From JBOFSQ01 sp051651625 (lineage in GTDB: Bacteria; Planctomycetota; Planctomycetia; Pirellulales; Thermoguttaceae): 64,000 nucleotides of DNA. The stretch covers positions 10,557 to 74,556 of the forward strand of contig JBOFSQ010000070.1 of the NCBI GenBank assembly GCA_051651625.1. Direction: 5' to 3'. Shown here piece after piece: positions 25,796-35,028 of the stretch; within the stretch, counting starts at the first letter, position 1; the number at the start of each line of letters is the position of its first letter. The notes below the pieces were generated by a model. The model saw only the letters and a list, made by a program, of their open reading frames with translations, was not told where the DNA came from and ran no database searches. The position numbers and the translations under genes were made by a program.

Positions 25796-26845
25796 TCAGA
25801 ACTTGTTGCCGCGCGAAAACATTTTGCGATAGACGCCTAGATCGATTGAGTCGTTGACTATGAAAACAGAGCCATCCGCACGGACAAAGTTGGCCCCGTT
25901 TGGATGGTAACTTCCGAACGACAGTTGCATCAGCCGCATATCGTAGGTCGGGTCTTTCCAACGCGTGTTGAGTGGTGTGAAGCCGGAGCCGCAGACCTCG
26001 GAAAACTCGCCACCGCCCGACGAGGGGTCGCTCGTGTTGCAAGGATCGATTTGGTCGGAACCGATGTACCAGTGGTCGTTAGCATTTCCATTGTTTCCAA
26101 ACGACGAGTCTCCCGCCACCTCGCCAACAGCGATGGTGTTTGAAAGTCCGTTGTCGATGGAGGTGAACTTGACGTTGCTGAATCCGAAGAGCAGCCCATT
26201 CTGTCGCGGACGCTGATGCGAAATCACTTCGTCTTTGATAGACGTCAATCCAACTGGAGCCAAATGTGATTCAGCATCGGTTGCCGACCACCAACCGGAG
26301 CTTCCGAGATAACTGTTTTGTACACGCCCAACGATGTATTGGTTGTTGACTTGAAGTGAGTTTGGAAAGTTGGGGCAGACATACGTCGAGATGATCGTAG
26401 CACACGCCTTCGCATTGGGCGGTTGGAGTGCTGGATCATAGGTTGTATCTGTCGGTCTCCAGTTTCCTGCTCCGTAGGGATAGACCGTTTTGTCGCCCGT
26501 CTCCTCGAAGATGAGCGTGTCGAAGATGTTCTGCCGTTCGATGTACGGCAGAATCGCTCCATTCCAGCAGAACCCGATGTTGTTCCACCCGCTTGGGAGC
26601 GATTGGGCAATATCGTGGTAATTGTGGAGCGCAATACCGATCTGCTTGAGATTGTTTTGGCACTGCATCCGCCGTGCGGCCTCACGCGCCGCTTGAACGG
26701 CAGGTAGGAGCAGACCAATCAAAACTCCTATGATCGCAATGACCACTAGAAGTTCGACCAACGTGAAACCGTGTTGCACCCGTCGTTTGATGTGATTGAA
26801 GCGACGTTTGAGCCAGCCGGTGTACCGAGAAAACAGGAATGTCAT
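25796..26845 (-). CDS. DUF1559 prepilin-like protein (tandem copy 2)
   Basis: 349 aa, AAGGAG before the ATG. A 26-residue basic leader, then GFTLVELLVVIAIIGVLIGL, the ARRMQCQNNLKQIGIALHNYHD helix and H-X9-DG (HPNGANFVRADG). The C-terminal half is almost identical in pattern to the next gene upstream (WYIGSDQIDP, RWKDPTYDMRLMQLSFGSYHPNGANF), which marks a tandem duplication. Probably a surface-displayed pseudopilin-like protein encoded together with the downstream lipoprotein. Confidence 0.92.
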   Translation of the reverse strand: MTFLFSRYTGWLKRRFNHIKRRVQHGFTLVELLVVIAIIGVLIGLLLPAVQAAREAARRMQCQNNLKQIGIALHNYHDIAQSLPSGWNNIGFCWNGAILPYIERQNIFDTLIFEETGDKTVYPYGAGNWRPTDTTYDPALQPPNAKACATIISTYVCPNFPNSLQVNNQYIVGRVQNSYLGSSGWWSATDAESHLAPVGLTSIKDEVISHQRPRQNGLLFGFSNVKFTSIDNGLSNTIAVGEVAGDSSFGNNGNANDHWYIGSDQIDPCNTSDPSSGGGEFSEVCGSGFTPLNTRWKDPTYDMRLMQLSFGSYHPNGANFVRADGSVFIVNDSIDLGVYRKMFSRGNKF

Positions 26846-26912
26846 GGTAATCTCCTTGAGGGAAAGTGTGTATGTTGGTGATCAGTGAATTTCTTTGAAG
26901 GCTGCGGCGTCT

Positions 26913-27920
26913 CTATCGCTCTCCACCATTGCGGGAGAATTGGGCACGATAGATGTCGAGAGGAATTGTGTCGTTCATTAAGAAGACAGAACCATCGGCA
27001 CGCAGGAAGTTGGCTCCGTTGGGGTGATAACTGCCGAACGAGAGTTGCATTAGCCGCATATCGTATGTCGGGTCTTTCCATCGCGTATTGAGAAGTGTGT
27101 AGGCGGAACCAGCGACCTCTGAAAACTCGCCACCTGTTGGCGAGGGATCGACACTTGGATCGACGGGATCAATCTGATCCGAACCGATGTACCAATGGTC
27201 GTTTGCGTTTCCGTTGTTGCTAAAGGACGAATCACCAGCCACTTCACCAACGGCAATTGTGTTGGAAAGTCCATCTGTGATTGCCGCGAAGTTTAGCGCG
27301 CTAAACCCATACATCACCCCATTTTGCTGGCGGTATTGAAGTGACGTTGTGTTGTTGGGTGTGTACGCCAAACCGATGGCAGTCAGTTGGCTTGTTGTGT
27401 CGGTTGCAGCCCACGAGCCTGTGTTGGCGAGATAACTGTTTTGCACGCGTCCAGCTATCCCTTGATTGTTGATCTGGAGTTTGTGTGGGAAGTCTGGACA
27501 GGTGTAGGTTTGGATGATCACTCCACACGCGAGAGCGTTCGGTGGTTGATCTGCGATTGTGTATGACGAGGAACTGTTTCGCCAGTTTCCCGCCCCGTAT
27601 GGATAGACCGTTTTGTCACCCGTTTCGGCAAAGACGATGTTGTCGTAAATCGACGTCTTTTCGATGTACGGCAAAATCGCTCCATTCCAACAGAAGCCGA
27701 GGTCGTTCCAACCTGCGGGAAGGGAGTTGTGGATGTCGTGGTAGTTGTGGAGCGCAATTCCAATCTGTTTAAGATTGTTGGCACACTGCATCCGGCTCGC
27801 TGCTTCTCGCGCCGCTTGTACGGCTGGCAGCAGCAGTCCCACCAAGACACCGATGATCGCAATGACGACCAACAGTTCAACGAGCGTGAAGGCACGGCGG
27901 TAGTTCCAAAAACATCTCAT
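26913..27920 (-). CDS. DUF1559 prepilin-like protein (tandem copy 1)
   Basis: 335 aa from MRCFWNYRRAFTLVELL, chosen because AAGGAG lies 7 nt upstream; an earlier ATG adds 15 residues without one. Short leader, methylation helix FTLVELLVVIAIIGVLVGL, ASRMQCANNLKQIGIALHNYHD and H-X9-DG (HPNGANFLRADG). First gene of the apparent DUF1559-DUF1559-lipoprotein-PHP transcript. The 250 bp upstream contain a GTTAGCG ... CGCTAAC inverted repeat (about 28018-28057) and a GCGGGC/GCCCGC hairpin (about 28118). Confidence 0.92.
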   Translation of the reverse strand: MRCFWNYRRAFTLVELLVVIAIIGVLVGLLLPAVQAAREAASRMQCANNLKQIGIALHNYHDIHNSLPAGWNDLGFCWNGAILPYIEKTSIYDNIVFAETGDKTVYPYGAGNWRNSSSSYTIADQPPNALACGVIIQTYTCPDFPHKLQINNQGIAGRVQNSYLANTGSWAATDTTSQLTAIGLAYTPNNTTSLQYRQQNGVMYGFSALNFAAITDGLSNTIAVGEVAGDSSFSNNGNANDHWYIGSDQIDPVDPSVDPSPTGGEFSEVAGSAYTLLNTRWKDPTYDMRLMQLSFGSYHPNGANFLRADGSVFLMNDTIPLDIYRAQFSRNGGER

Positions 27921-28172
27921 CTGCGTTCTCCTTTTGTTGCGTGTTTTCGACGAGCGACAAACCACACTTGTGATCGGTAGCTCATCCAGTTGTCGCGGCG
28001 AATTGTAGCCAGCGATTGTTAGCGTTTCGTGAAGAGACGATGAGAAGTTCGCTAACAGACAAACAAAATTCGATTAGAATAGTAAGGGCATCGCCGCGTA
28101 GAAGTACGGCGTACAGCGGGCAGAGAGGCCCGCCGTTTTGGAGCAGAAATACGTTGCAGGTTTACAAAAACC

Positions 28173-30758
28173 TTACTTCGTCACTTCAATCTCATACCAG
28201 ATCGTCTTAAACTCTGGTCGCGTTTCCAGTGAGAAGTTGCCATCGGTGTTTGTGACTGGCACCTCTTCGCGGCGGTTTCCCGATTCGTCTAACGCCCAGC
28301 ATCGGACAGACTTTGCGTCGTTCGTAAGCGTGAGCGTCAGCGGGACACCTTCGCACAAGACCGGCTCCTTCCCCCAACGATTGCCGACTGTAACACGGTC
28401 GTCAGTGCCCAGCGATTCCAGCTTCATGTCGGTGTTGCACATCTCGCCAGTGACGACGAAGAGAAACGACGTTGCGCGACTGCTCTGCGAGACCCGTGCG
28501 AGTGAGACCAGCGAGACCGTCGCCCAACCGAGATTAGTTTTTCCGAAAGTTAACGTGTAACCAAAACACGGATACGCCTTGCCCGCCTCGACAAATCCGG
28601 TGAAGAGTCGTGCAGTGCGACTCGCCGCCGCGACGAATCCGCGCCCCGGTGTCTCAAGGTTGTAGTGGAGCGCAACTGTCGCTCCCTTCGCGTCGAATGT
28701 CTTTTTGTCGCGCGGAATCGTATCGAGCTTCGGCAACGTTTGAACGCGATCAGAAACGTCAATCGCAACCGGTTGCGTGAGGGCGTTGCGAATATCGTAA
28801 CCGAGTCCTTCAAAACCAAATCCGTACACGCCGCGCGTCTTTTGGAAGATTGCAAGTTCGGTCTCGCGCGTCATCGGCGCGACGATTGTTTCCGCATCGC
28901 TCTTACTGCTAACACTGTTACAGAGAAACTCGCGGCAAGCGATCATGTGTGCCATCTGCACGGTGTTTCCGGCGGTATCGAAGAAACTTCCGGCGATACG
29001 CGGCTCGTAGTTTTTCGAGTGCGTGTAGGCGAACGGGAAGATGCCGTCCCAGTTTTGGAACGCCCCGAACGCCGCGAGTAACGGCAAACCTTCGGCGGCG
29101 TACTGATTCGGATACGGATGATTGTACTCGCTCACCGTGAACGGTTTTCCCGCAACACGCTTCGTGGCGAGCTTTGGCAAAATCTCGCGGTCGAATGAGT
29201 TGACCAGTGCGATGTTGCGAAGATACCAGTCGTTACCATCCCACGGACGCCCCGGAAAATGCGGGTGATTCCAATAGGCGTGGATGTCGCAGTAGTCCAT
29301 CGCGGCCTGCGCGTGCGTCGAGCCGTACTCAAGCTGCGTCCCGCTGACCGGCTGTTTCACCTTGATCTCGTCCTTGAGATAACGGTACATCTCGTCCCAG
29401 TACGCCGCTTCGATGTCGATCAGAAATGCACAAAAGTCGTCAACTGCTGCTGCGGGATGCCGTCCGGCATCGCGCTTCCAAATCACGGGAACATTTTTTG
29501 TTGCAACCGAGTAATCGCCGCTGCGGTCGGCTTCGCCAGTACGGAGTGAAAGCGTGTCGATCTCGTAGACCGTGTTCGCTTCGAGTCCGCCGAGGGCGAT
29601 GCGTGCGTTGTCGTCGTCCGATGTCGGCGTGACAACGAAGGTGAACGTTTGCCATTCTGTTGAGAGTTTGATTGACGAGTCGAAACCGAGTCCGCTCCAC
29701 GGATCGTGGTTCATCCGCAGACCGACGTTGACGCTCGTTTCCTTATTCGACTTCGCTTTGATGGTGAGTGTGTAGTGACGTGATTTTTGTACGCCGAAAC
29801 CGGAGACGACGAGTTGCGGATGCCACGCGACTTCACCTTTGCTGCGAACGTCGAGCGTGAGTACGCCGTCGCGGGTTGTGGCGGTGGCGTCGGCTTTGGC
29901 GTCGGTCTCGAAGTTTCGGTTTTTGTCGCGCAGAATCTCTTCGCCGAGCGGTTCGATGTTTCCGAACCACGCCTTGCGAATCGCGTCGTCGGATTTGTAC
30001 TTCGTTGCAAGCCAGTCGTTCCAGCGAGTTTTGAGGTCGGCGAGAAACGGATCGCCGATGACATCGAGTCCGCCCCAGCCACCCCACATGCAGAGGATTG
30101 AGTTTTCGTTGTTGATTTCGATCATCGCAACGCACGGCTCGTCTTTGTATGCGTTTTTCGTGTACGGATTGACGTGCGTGAGAATGTCGCGGGCATATTC
30201 TTTGTTGGCGTCAATGAGTGGACGGTAATAGTTGTCGATCCCTTTGTCGTGTGACGGACGGTTTTCCTTCGCGGGGAATCCGTCGCGCTGGTCGAGAACG
30301 CGAGAGACGTGCAAGTTAACGTTGACGTAGATGCCGCGTTTTTTGAGTGCGGCGACGTAGTAGTCGAGTCTTTCGAGTTGATCTGGATCGAGTGTGCGGA
30401 GAGTTTTGTCGGCGTTCTTTCCCCAGATGTCGCGCATATCCATGTGATGTAGACGGACGCAATTTATTCCGAAACGTGCAAGTCGGTCGGCCATTTTGTC
30501 GGCGTCTGCGTGTTCAAGAAAGTTAGCGGCGAAGCAGGTGTTCGTCCCCCAAAACTGGATGCGTCCGGCATCGGTGGCGAAGTGTCCGTCTTGGGCACGA
30601 ACGAATCCGTGTTTCCCCGCTGGCGCATCGAGCGTTGCGGAAATGTTCGTTGCGTTCTTCGGCGCGTCGAACGAAATCACAAACGGAAACATCTCGCTTG
30701 CAAAAATCGGCAACGCCAAAATCGTAACGAGCAACAGAGACAGAATTGACGTTTTCAT
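28173..30758 (-). CDS. Secreted GH5-like (clan A) glycoside hydrolase with CBM-like domain
   Basis: 861 aa from MKTSILSLLLVTILALPIFA, a signal peptide; an upstream in-frame ATG adds 15 residues. A clan-A barrel is indicated by FWGTNTCFAANFLEHADADKMADRLARFGINCVRLHHMD, acid/base candidate Glu in IEINNEN (about 220) and nucleophile candidate Glu in FTVSEYNHPYP (about 550). Between them (about 300-430) lies a CBM4/9-like jelly roll (GEVAWHPQLVVSGFGVQKSRHYTLTIKAKS ... TEWQTFTFVVTP), so the binding domain is inserted in or interrupts the barrel sequence. A C-terminal beta domain follows. Substrate unknown; related proteins are annotated as cellulase-family or beta-agarase-like enzymes. Confidence 0.85.
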   Translation of the reverse strand: MKTSILSLLLVTILALPIFASEMFPFVISFDAPKNATNISATLDAPAGKHGFVRAQDGHFATDAGRIQFWGTNTCFAANFLEHADADKMADRLARFGINCVRLHHMDMRDIWGKNADKTLRTLDPDQLERLDYYVAALKKRGIYVNVNLHVSRVLDQRDGFPAKENRPSHDKGIDNYYRPLIDANKEYARDILTHVNPYTKNAYKDEPCVAMIEINNENSILCMWGGWGGLDVIGDPFLADLKTRWNDWLATKYKSDDAIRKAWFGNIEPLGEEILRDKNRNFETDAKADATATTRDGVLTLDVRSKGEVAWHPQLVVSGFGVQKSRHYTLTIKAKSNKETSVNVGLRMNHDPWSGLGFDSSIKLSTEWQTFTFVVTPTSDDDNARIALGGLEANTVYEIDTLSLRTGEADRSGDYSVATKNVPVIWKRDAGRHPAAAVDDFCAFLIDIEAAYWDEMYRYLKDEIKVKQPVSGTQLEYGSTHAQAAMDYCDIHAYWNHPHFPGRPWDGNDWYLRNIALVNSFDREILPKLATKRVAGKPFTVSEYNHPYPNQYAAEGLPLLAAFGAFQNWDGIFPFAYTHSKNYEPRIAGSFFDTAGNTVQMAHMIACREFLCNSVSSKSDAETIVAPMTRETELAIFQKTRGVYGFGFEGLGYDIRNALTQPVAIDVSDRVQTLPKLDTIPRDKKTFDAKGATVALHYNLETPGRGFVAAASRTARLFTGFVEAGKAYPCFGYTLTFGKTNLGWATVSLVSLARVSQSSRATSFLFVVTGEMCNTDMKLESLGTDDRVTVGNRWGKEPVLCEGVPLTLTLTNDAKSVRCWALDESGNRREEVPVTNTDGNFSLETRPEFKTIWYEIEVTK

Positions 30759-30783
30759 TGGTTGGTTTATCCTTGTGGAATAG

Positions 30784-30890
30784 ATTTGTTTGGAAACTTG
30801 CACTCACACTGCGGTTCGGCATAGCCGAACCCTCCAAACGCCTGCGGCGTATGATCACTGGAGGGTTCGGCTATGCCGAACCTGAATTGT
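30784..30890. repeat. TIR element A, copy 2 (right end missing)
   Basis: Left part TTTGTTTGGAAACTTGCACT, then the core hairpin GGTTCGGCATAGCCGAACC ... GGTTCGGCTATGCCGAACC. It ends at the stop codon of the SDR gene, as copy 1 does at uppS. The right terminal repeat is absent. Confidence 0.85.
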
Positions 30891-31688
30891 TCACAATCTT
30901 TCGAGCGTCATACCGCCATCGACGGTGATGATTTGTCCGGTCGAGTAGGCGAGGTCGCCGCGGGCCAGCATGGCGACGGCGGTGCCGACATCGGCGGCGG
31001 TTCCCCAGCGTTGTTGCGGGACGAGTCCTTCGGCGATGAGTTTGTCGTACTTTTCACGCACCGTCGCCGTCATGTCGGTTGCGATGATACCGGGGCGGAC
31101 TTCAAAGACGGCGATGCGTTCACTCGCCAGTCGCGTTGCCCAGAGTCGCGTTGCCATACTCACGCCCGCTTTCGAGATGCAATACTCGCCGCGCTGCACC
31201 GATGCCACCGTCGCCGAAATCGACGAGACGTTGACAATCGTCATCGGCGTTGCGTCACCACGCTTGCGACGCGCGACCATTGTACGGGCAACTTGTTGCG
31301 TCAGGAAGAACGGCCCTTCGAGGTTGATTCGCATCACGCGACTGTAACTTTCTGGCGTCGTTTCGAGGAGGTCGAGACGTTCTAGCGGTGCGACACCAGC
31401 ATTGTTGACGAGCAAGTCGATCCCGCCGAATTTTTCGACAACGTTCGTCACGCACGCCTCGCGCGACGCGGCGTCGCTCACATCGAGTTTCACATACGCG
31501 ACTCGATCTTCGGCGTGCTGCCGCAATGCGTCGAGCGGTTCAGCACACGCTTCTTCGTCGCGCGTCGCCGCAATGACGACGCGCCAACCTTCGCAAGCGA
31601 GTGCGGTTGCAATTCCGAAACCGATCCCGCGATTGCCGCCTGTGACCAGAGCAGTTCGCGGTGAAGTGGACAGAGTGTTTGCTTTCAT
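30891..31688 (-). CDS. SDR-family 3-oxoacyl-ACP reductase-like protein
   Basis: 265 aa. Cofactor motif TGGNRGIG (about 17-24), NNAG at LLVNNAGVAP (about 94), catalytic Ser in IVNVSSISATVAS and YxxxK in EYCISKAG. The C-terminus AYSTGQIITVDGGMTLERL is typical of FabG-like short-chain dehydrogenases. It is probably an NAD(P)H-dependent reductase of sugar or acyl substrates. The start ATG overlaps the upstream acyltransferase stop codon by 4 bp (ATGA), so the two are coupled, perhaps in building a modified surface glycan or lipid. Confidence 0.9.
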   Translation of the reverse strand: MKANTLSTSPRTALVTGGNRGIGFGIATALACEGWRVVIAATRDEEACAEPLDALRQHAEDRVAYVKLDVSDAASREACVTNVVEKFGGIDLLVNNAGVAPLERLDLLETTPESYSRVMRINLEGPFFLTQQVARTMVARRKRGDATPMTIVNVSSISATVASVQRGEYCISKAGVSMATRLWATRLASERIAVFEVRPGIIATDMTATVREKYDKLIAEGLVPQQRWGTAADVGTAVAMLARGDLAYSTGQIITVDGGMTLERL

Positions 31689-32266
31689 GCCGTTTTTTCC
31701 TCAATGATGCGCCGAACGGTGGCAGGGTTTCCAGCAACGACGGCGTGACTTGGTGCCTCGTGTACAACCACGCTCCCCGCGCCGACAATCGTGTCGTCGC
31801 CGACGTTGTTCATCACAATAGCTCCGTTTCCGATCCAACAGTTTTGGCCGATGTTAACTGGCGTATAAACTCCGGTGTCTTTGTGTGCCGCGCTGCCTTC
31901 GATGCCGTGTTGACGGCGACCGCTGACGATGTGAACGCCGCTTCCGATGAGAGTTCCTTCGCCAATGCAACACATCCCGACGATACAGTATCCTCCGATG
32001 GAAACGCCGCGTTTTATAGTGGCATTTCGTTTTGAGAAAAACGAACCGAATCCGACACCGATGTCGATAGCGCAGTCTTCGAGCGTGGCGTGGTAATATG
32101 CGCGGCGAACGATGTTGCCGAACGGGCCGGGGACGATTGCAAATACCTCGGCCCAAGTGGCAAACGGGTCGCGGCCAAACCGCCGCCACACACCGATCCA
32201 CAAAAGGAGCGGCGAAATCAAGACTAGTGCCAACCACGTCACCGCATCACGCATATTTTCTCGCAT
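31685..32266 (-). CDS. Hexapeptide-repeat acyltransferase with N-terminal membrane segment
   Basis: 193 aa from the ATG at 32266 (AGG upstream); a TTG at 32293 would add 9 residues. One hydrophobic segment (VTWLALVLISPLLLWIGVW) is followed by a left-handed beta-helix of hexapeptide repeats: IKRGVSIGGYCIVGMCCIGEGTLIGSGVHI and VYTPVNIGQNCWIGNGAIVMNNVGDDTIVGAGSVV, ending VVAGNPATVRRI. These enzymes acetylate sugars or other acceptors in envelope polysaccharide synthesis. Coupled to the SDR gene downstream. Confidence 0.88.
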   Translation of the reverse strand: MRENMRDAVTWLALVLISPLLLWIGVWRRFGRDPFATWAEVFAIVPGPFGNIVRRAYYHATLEDCAIDIGVGFGSFFSKRNATIKRGVSIGGYCIVGMCCIGEGTLIGSGVHIVSGRRQHGIEGSAAHKDTGVYTPVNIGQNCWIGNGAIVMNNVGDDTIVGAGSVVVHEAPSHAVVAGNPATVRRIIEEKTA

Positions 32267-32297
32267 CGCTAAACCTGCTTGGGCCGTGTTCAACTAA

Positions 32298-32435
32298 ACC
32301 TGTTCGGAAACTTGCACCCGCACAGCGGTTCGGCATAGCCGAACCCTCCACGCCTGCGGCGTATGACAACTGGAGGGTTCGGCTATGCCGAACCTGAACT
32401 ACCAAATCGCCACAATTCGATGTTTCCGAACAGGT
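32298..32435 (+). repeat. TIR element A, copy 3 (complete, 138 bp)
   Basis: Terminal inverted repeats ACCTGTTCGGAAAC (32298-32311) and GTTTCCGAACAGGT (32422-32435). Core hairpin GGTTCGGCATAGCCGAACC ... GGTTCGGCTATGCCGAACC, then GAACTACCAAATCGCC. Same length and order as 40951-41088 in inverse orientation. It carries no ORF, so it resembles a MITE. Confidence 0.9.
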
Positions 32436-32528
32436 ACACCATCAAAGTGTATACCAAACCGCGTCCTCGGCAAGGTGGCAGCAGTTTTCTCCCTTGACAG
32501 CGGCGGCGATTTTTCCGACACTAGACTC

Positions 32529-32966
32529 ATGTTCAAATTTCGTTTGGAGACGCTGTTATCAATACGCGACAACGTTCGGAAGGAGCGGCAGGCGGAGCTT
32601 GCGAAGGCGTATGATGCGGAACGGATCGTGCTCGACAAGATCGGAGAGCTTGATTCTGGCATCGTATCGTTGATAGGCGAAGGACGTGCGGCGATGCAGA
32701 GCGATAATATCGACGTGGAGTTTCTTGTCGGTTTGCGGCGTCGCGAGGCGTTTTTGCGTGCGCAGCACACCGAGGCGACGCGACAACTCGGAATGATCCG
32801 CGAAGAGATCGAAGTACGCCGCCGCGCCGTCATCGAGGCCGACAAAGAAGTCAAGGTGATGGAAAAACTCAAAGAACGTCAGTACCAGCGTTACACCGAA
32901 GAAGAGTCGCGCCGCGACCAAAAAACAATGGACGAAATCGCCAGCCGAACAGTTAGCAAAATGTAA
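32529..32966 (+). CDS. fliJ: Flagellar FliJ-like export chaperone
   Basis: 145 aa, start MFKFRLETLLSIRDNVRKERQ, the characteristic N-terminus of FliJ, followed by one long charged coiled coil (about 10-135). FliJ is a soluble chaperone of the flagellar type III export ATPase FliI. No ribosome binding site precedes the ATG and a weak TTGACA box lies at 32494-32499, so it may be translated from a very short leader. The gene is 7 bp before motE. The export ATPase gene usually beside fliJ is absent here; a repeat element and an unrelated operon lie upstream. Confidence 0.85.
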   Translation: MFKFRLETLLSIRDNVRKERQAELAKAYDAERIVLDKIGELDSGIVSLIGEGRAAMQSDNIDVEFLVGLRRREAFLRAQHTEATRQLGMIREEIEVRRRAVIEADKEVKVMEKLKERQYQRYTEEESRRDQKTMDEIASRTVSKM

Positions 32967-32972
32967 CACACT

Positions 32973-33707
32973 ATGTCATTCCTCACAAAAATTGCTTCGT
33001 GGATTCTCGACAAAAGTGGCACGATGATGCTCTACGCTGGGGCGACGATGTTCCTCGCGCAGCTCGTTTTCTTGACGTATATCACCTACGCTTGGGGGAT
33101 AAACAAACAGCGGCTCTACAACATCATGGCTGTCGCCCAAGGGATCGACATCACGCAAACCGAGGAGAAACTTCGTGCGTCTGTCAGCGATAAAATCGCC
33201 GAGATTCACTACGACGATGTCTTGAGTCGTCGCGCCGAACGGATACGTCAAGACGAGTTTCTCGCAACAAATATGCAGCTCACCGCCGAACAGGTCGGCG
33301 GACAAGAACGGATCATCGAGGGAAAATACAAGACACTCATCGACCGAATTGCAGCGTTTGAAAAACGACTCACCGACGTAGAAAAGAAGGCGAAAGACGC
33401 TGGCATCACCGAAGAGATTGCCATATTCGACGCACTCAAACCCGACGCCGCAAAAGACGCCATCATGGCAATCATCCGCGACGAACGCGATGTAGATCGC
33501 GCCGTCATCATCACAAAAGGGATGGACATCACCAAACGCGCAAAGATGCTCGGTGCAATGCAAACCGAAGACGAAAAGAAAGAACTCGTAAACCTACTAC
33601 AACTCATCGGCGACGGTGTCCCGATAACGCCCGTCGTCGCCGCCTCCCGCGCCGAAATGGAAAACGATAAAACGCCGACAACGCCAGCGACGCCAACCGT
33701 GCCGTGA
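32973..33707 (+). CDS. MotE-like flagellar/membrane coiled-coil protein
   Basis: 244 aa. One N-terminal transmembrane segment (TMMLYAGATMFLAQLVFLTYITYAWG, about 17-41), a central coiled coil (about 85-150) and a C-terminal MgtE-N/FliG-like helical repeat (IAIFDALKPDAAKDAIMAI ... ITKRAKMLGAM), then a Thr/Pro-rich tail. This layout matches MotE-type chaperones of the stator protein MotC and related MgtE-N domain proteins. It is placed between fliJ and fliK in the same direction, supporting a flagellar role. Confidence 0.75.
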   Translation: MSFLTKIASWILDKSGTMMLYAGATMFLAQLVFLTYITYAWGINKQRLYNIMAVAQGIDITQTEEKLRASVSDKIAEIHYDDVLSRRAERIRQDEFLATNMQLTAEQVGGQERIIEGKYKTLIDRIAAFEKRLTDVEKKAKDAGITEEIAIFDALKPDAAKDAIMAIIRDERDVDRAVIITKGMDITKRAKMLGAMQTEDEKKELVNLLQLIGDGVPITPVVAASRAEMENDKTPTTPATPTVP

Positions 33708-33720
33708 TGTTAACAAACTC

Positions 33721-33813
33721 TGGCACTCGCTTACGCTTCGCGTTCTGATTCTGGCACTCGCTTACGCTTCGTGTTCTGATTCGGGCACTCGCTTACACTT
33801 CCCGCTCCGATTT
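33721..33813 (+). repeat. Three tandem 31-bp units of repeat D
   Basis: Units at 33721-33751, 33752-33782 and 33783-33813, each built on GGCACTCGCTTACGCTTC followed by a variable CGCGTTCTGATT-like end, with a few mismatches in the third. Single copies of the same repeat are scattered through the window. Confidence 0.85.
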
Positions 33814-33828
33814 CTGATTCGTCTCACC

Positions 33829-35028
33829 ATGTCATCTGTCGCCACAAACACACTTCCAGCGTCAATCGCACTGCCAGTTCAGCGGCGTGGCGAACGTGTT
33901 GCGTTTGCAGAAATCGAACAGATGCTCGACAACGCAGCGACGCGATACCGTGAGTTGCAAAAGGAAACGAATCGTGGCGAGGCTGTTCAGAAAGAGACGC
34001 AGCGACGCGACACGCTTCAACGCGACGTTGTACGCGAAACGCAGCAGCGTCAAACGCAACAGCAACACGACCGCGCAAACGACGACAGTGTGCGCGAGCC
34101 GCGACGTTCGGCGACAGTTGCGTCGCCTGATGATGCCCGAAAAAATGCAAACGCATCTCCCGTTCCGACTTCGGATCGTGTACAGAATGTCGTCACACCG
34201 CAAAGCGAAACGAACCGACTGAACGCAGCACCGACAGTTGCAAAGTTTTCGAGCGAGTTGCGTGAAGACGCGCCACTTACTGTTTCGCAATCGCCGATGT
34301 CCGTGCAATCTGCGGTTGCCGCAAACGCAGCAACGCCGAGCGTTGCCGCTACAGTTCAAACCGTCCAGCAGACGCCGCAAGTTGCGACGCCAACACCGGT
34401 TGCGGCGTCAACTGCGTTCACGATCTTTAGCAGTCGCGGAAAACTGCGAACCGTTGACAACGATTCCGACGATGACACCGACGACGAGAGCGACGACACC
34501 ACCAACACCGACCGCGACGCTGCTGGCGTTCCCTCCGATAAGAACGACGCTGCACGCGGGCCGCGCGTTCCGCGTGGCGATGCTCTGCAACTGTTCACGA
34601 ACCTCTTCACTGTAGCGGCAAAGCCGCCAACGACGTTGTCGGCGAAGTCGCGGCGAACCGAAGACGAAGTTTCGCCGCGCGAATCGAGTGCTGCGTCGGT
34701 GCCGGTGCGAGACGACGTTGCAAACAACGTCGGAAAAAAGTCGGCGGAATCTTCGCGTCAAGATGCGACGGTCGAGTTGATTCAGCGAGTTGTTGCGGCG
34801 TTGCAATCGGCGGCAAATCGTGGCGACACGGTTCGGATTCGCATGCATCCAGAGTCGCTCGGATCGGTTGCGGTTCGCGTCCGCATTCGTGACGGAAAGA
34901 TGTCGGCATCGCTGCGAGTTGAGACCGAATCGGCCCGCGCGACGCTCCTCTCACACCGCGACGCCCTCGGTAGCCGCCTCGCCGAACACGGAATCTCACT
35001 CGACGAGTTTGAAGTCGAGATTTTCTGA
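33829..35028 (+). CDS. fliK: Flagellar hook-length control protein FliK
   Basis: 399 aa. Residues 1-300 are low complexity, rich in Gln, Thr, Ala and Asp, with a very acidic stretch (DNDSDDDTDDESDDT, about 208-222). The last 85 residues form the Flg_hook domain: VRIRMHPESLGSVAVRVRIRDGKMSASLRVET then LGSRLAEHGISLDEFEVEIF. FliK measures hook length and switches export specificity. There is no ribosome binding site; the tandem 31-bp repeats separate it from the motE-like gene by 121 bp. Confidence 0.88.
   Translation: MSSVATNTLPASIALPVQRRGERVAFAEIEQMLDNAATRYRELQKETNRGEAVQKETQRRDTLQRDVVRETQQRQTQQQHDRANDDSVREPRRSATVASPDDARKNANASPVPTSDRVQNVVTPQSETNRLNAAPTVAKFSSELREDAPLTVSQSPMSVQSAVAANAATPSVAATVQTVQQTPQVATPTPVAASTAFTIFSSRGKLRTVDNDSDDDTDDESDDTTNTDRDAAGVPSDKNDAARGPRVPRGDALQLFTNLFTVAAKPPTTLSAKSRRTEDEVSPRESSAASVPVRDDVANNVGKKSAESSRQDATVELIQRVVAALQSAANRGDTVRIRMHPESLGSVAVRVRIRDGKMSASLRVETESARATLLSHRDALGSRLAEHGISLDEFEVEIF

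Noticed and set aside
32494..32522. TTGACA/GACACT promoter for fliJ
   Set aside because: The -10 match is poor (3 of 6) and would leave almost no leader before the ATG, so it is mentioned only in the gene entry.
33721..33813. Possible CRISPR array
   Set aside because: Three adjacent 31-bp units without spacers and the same sequence is scattered singly in other gaps; no cas genes.
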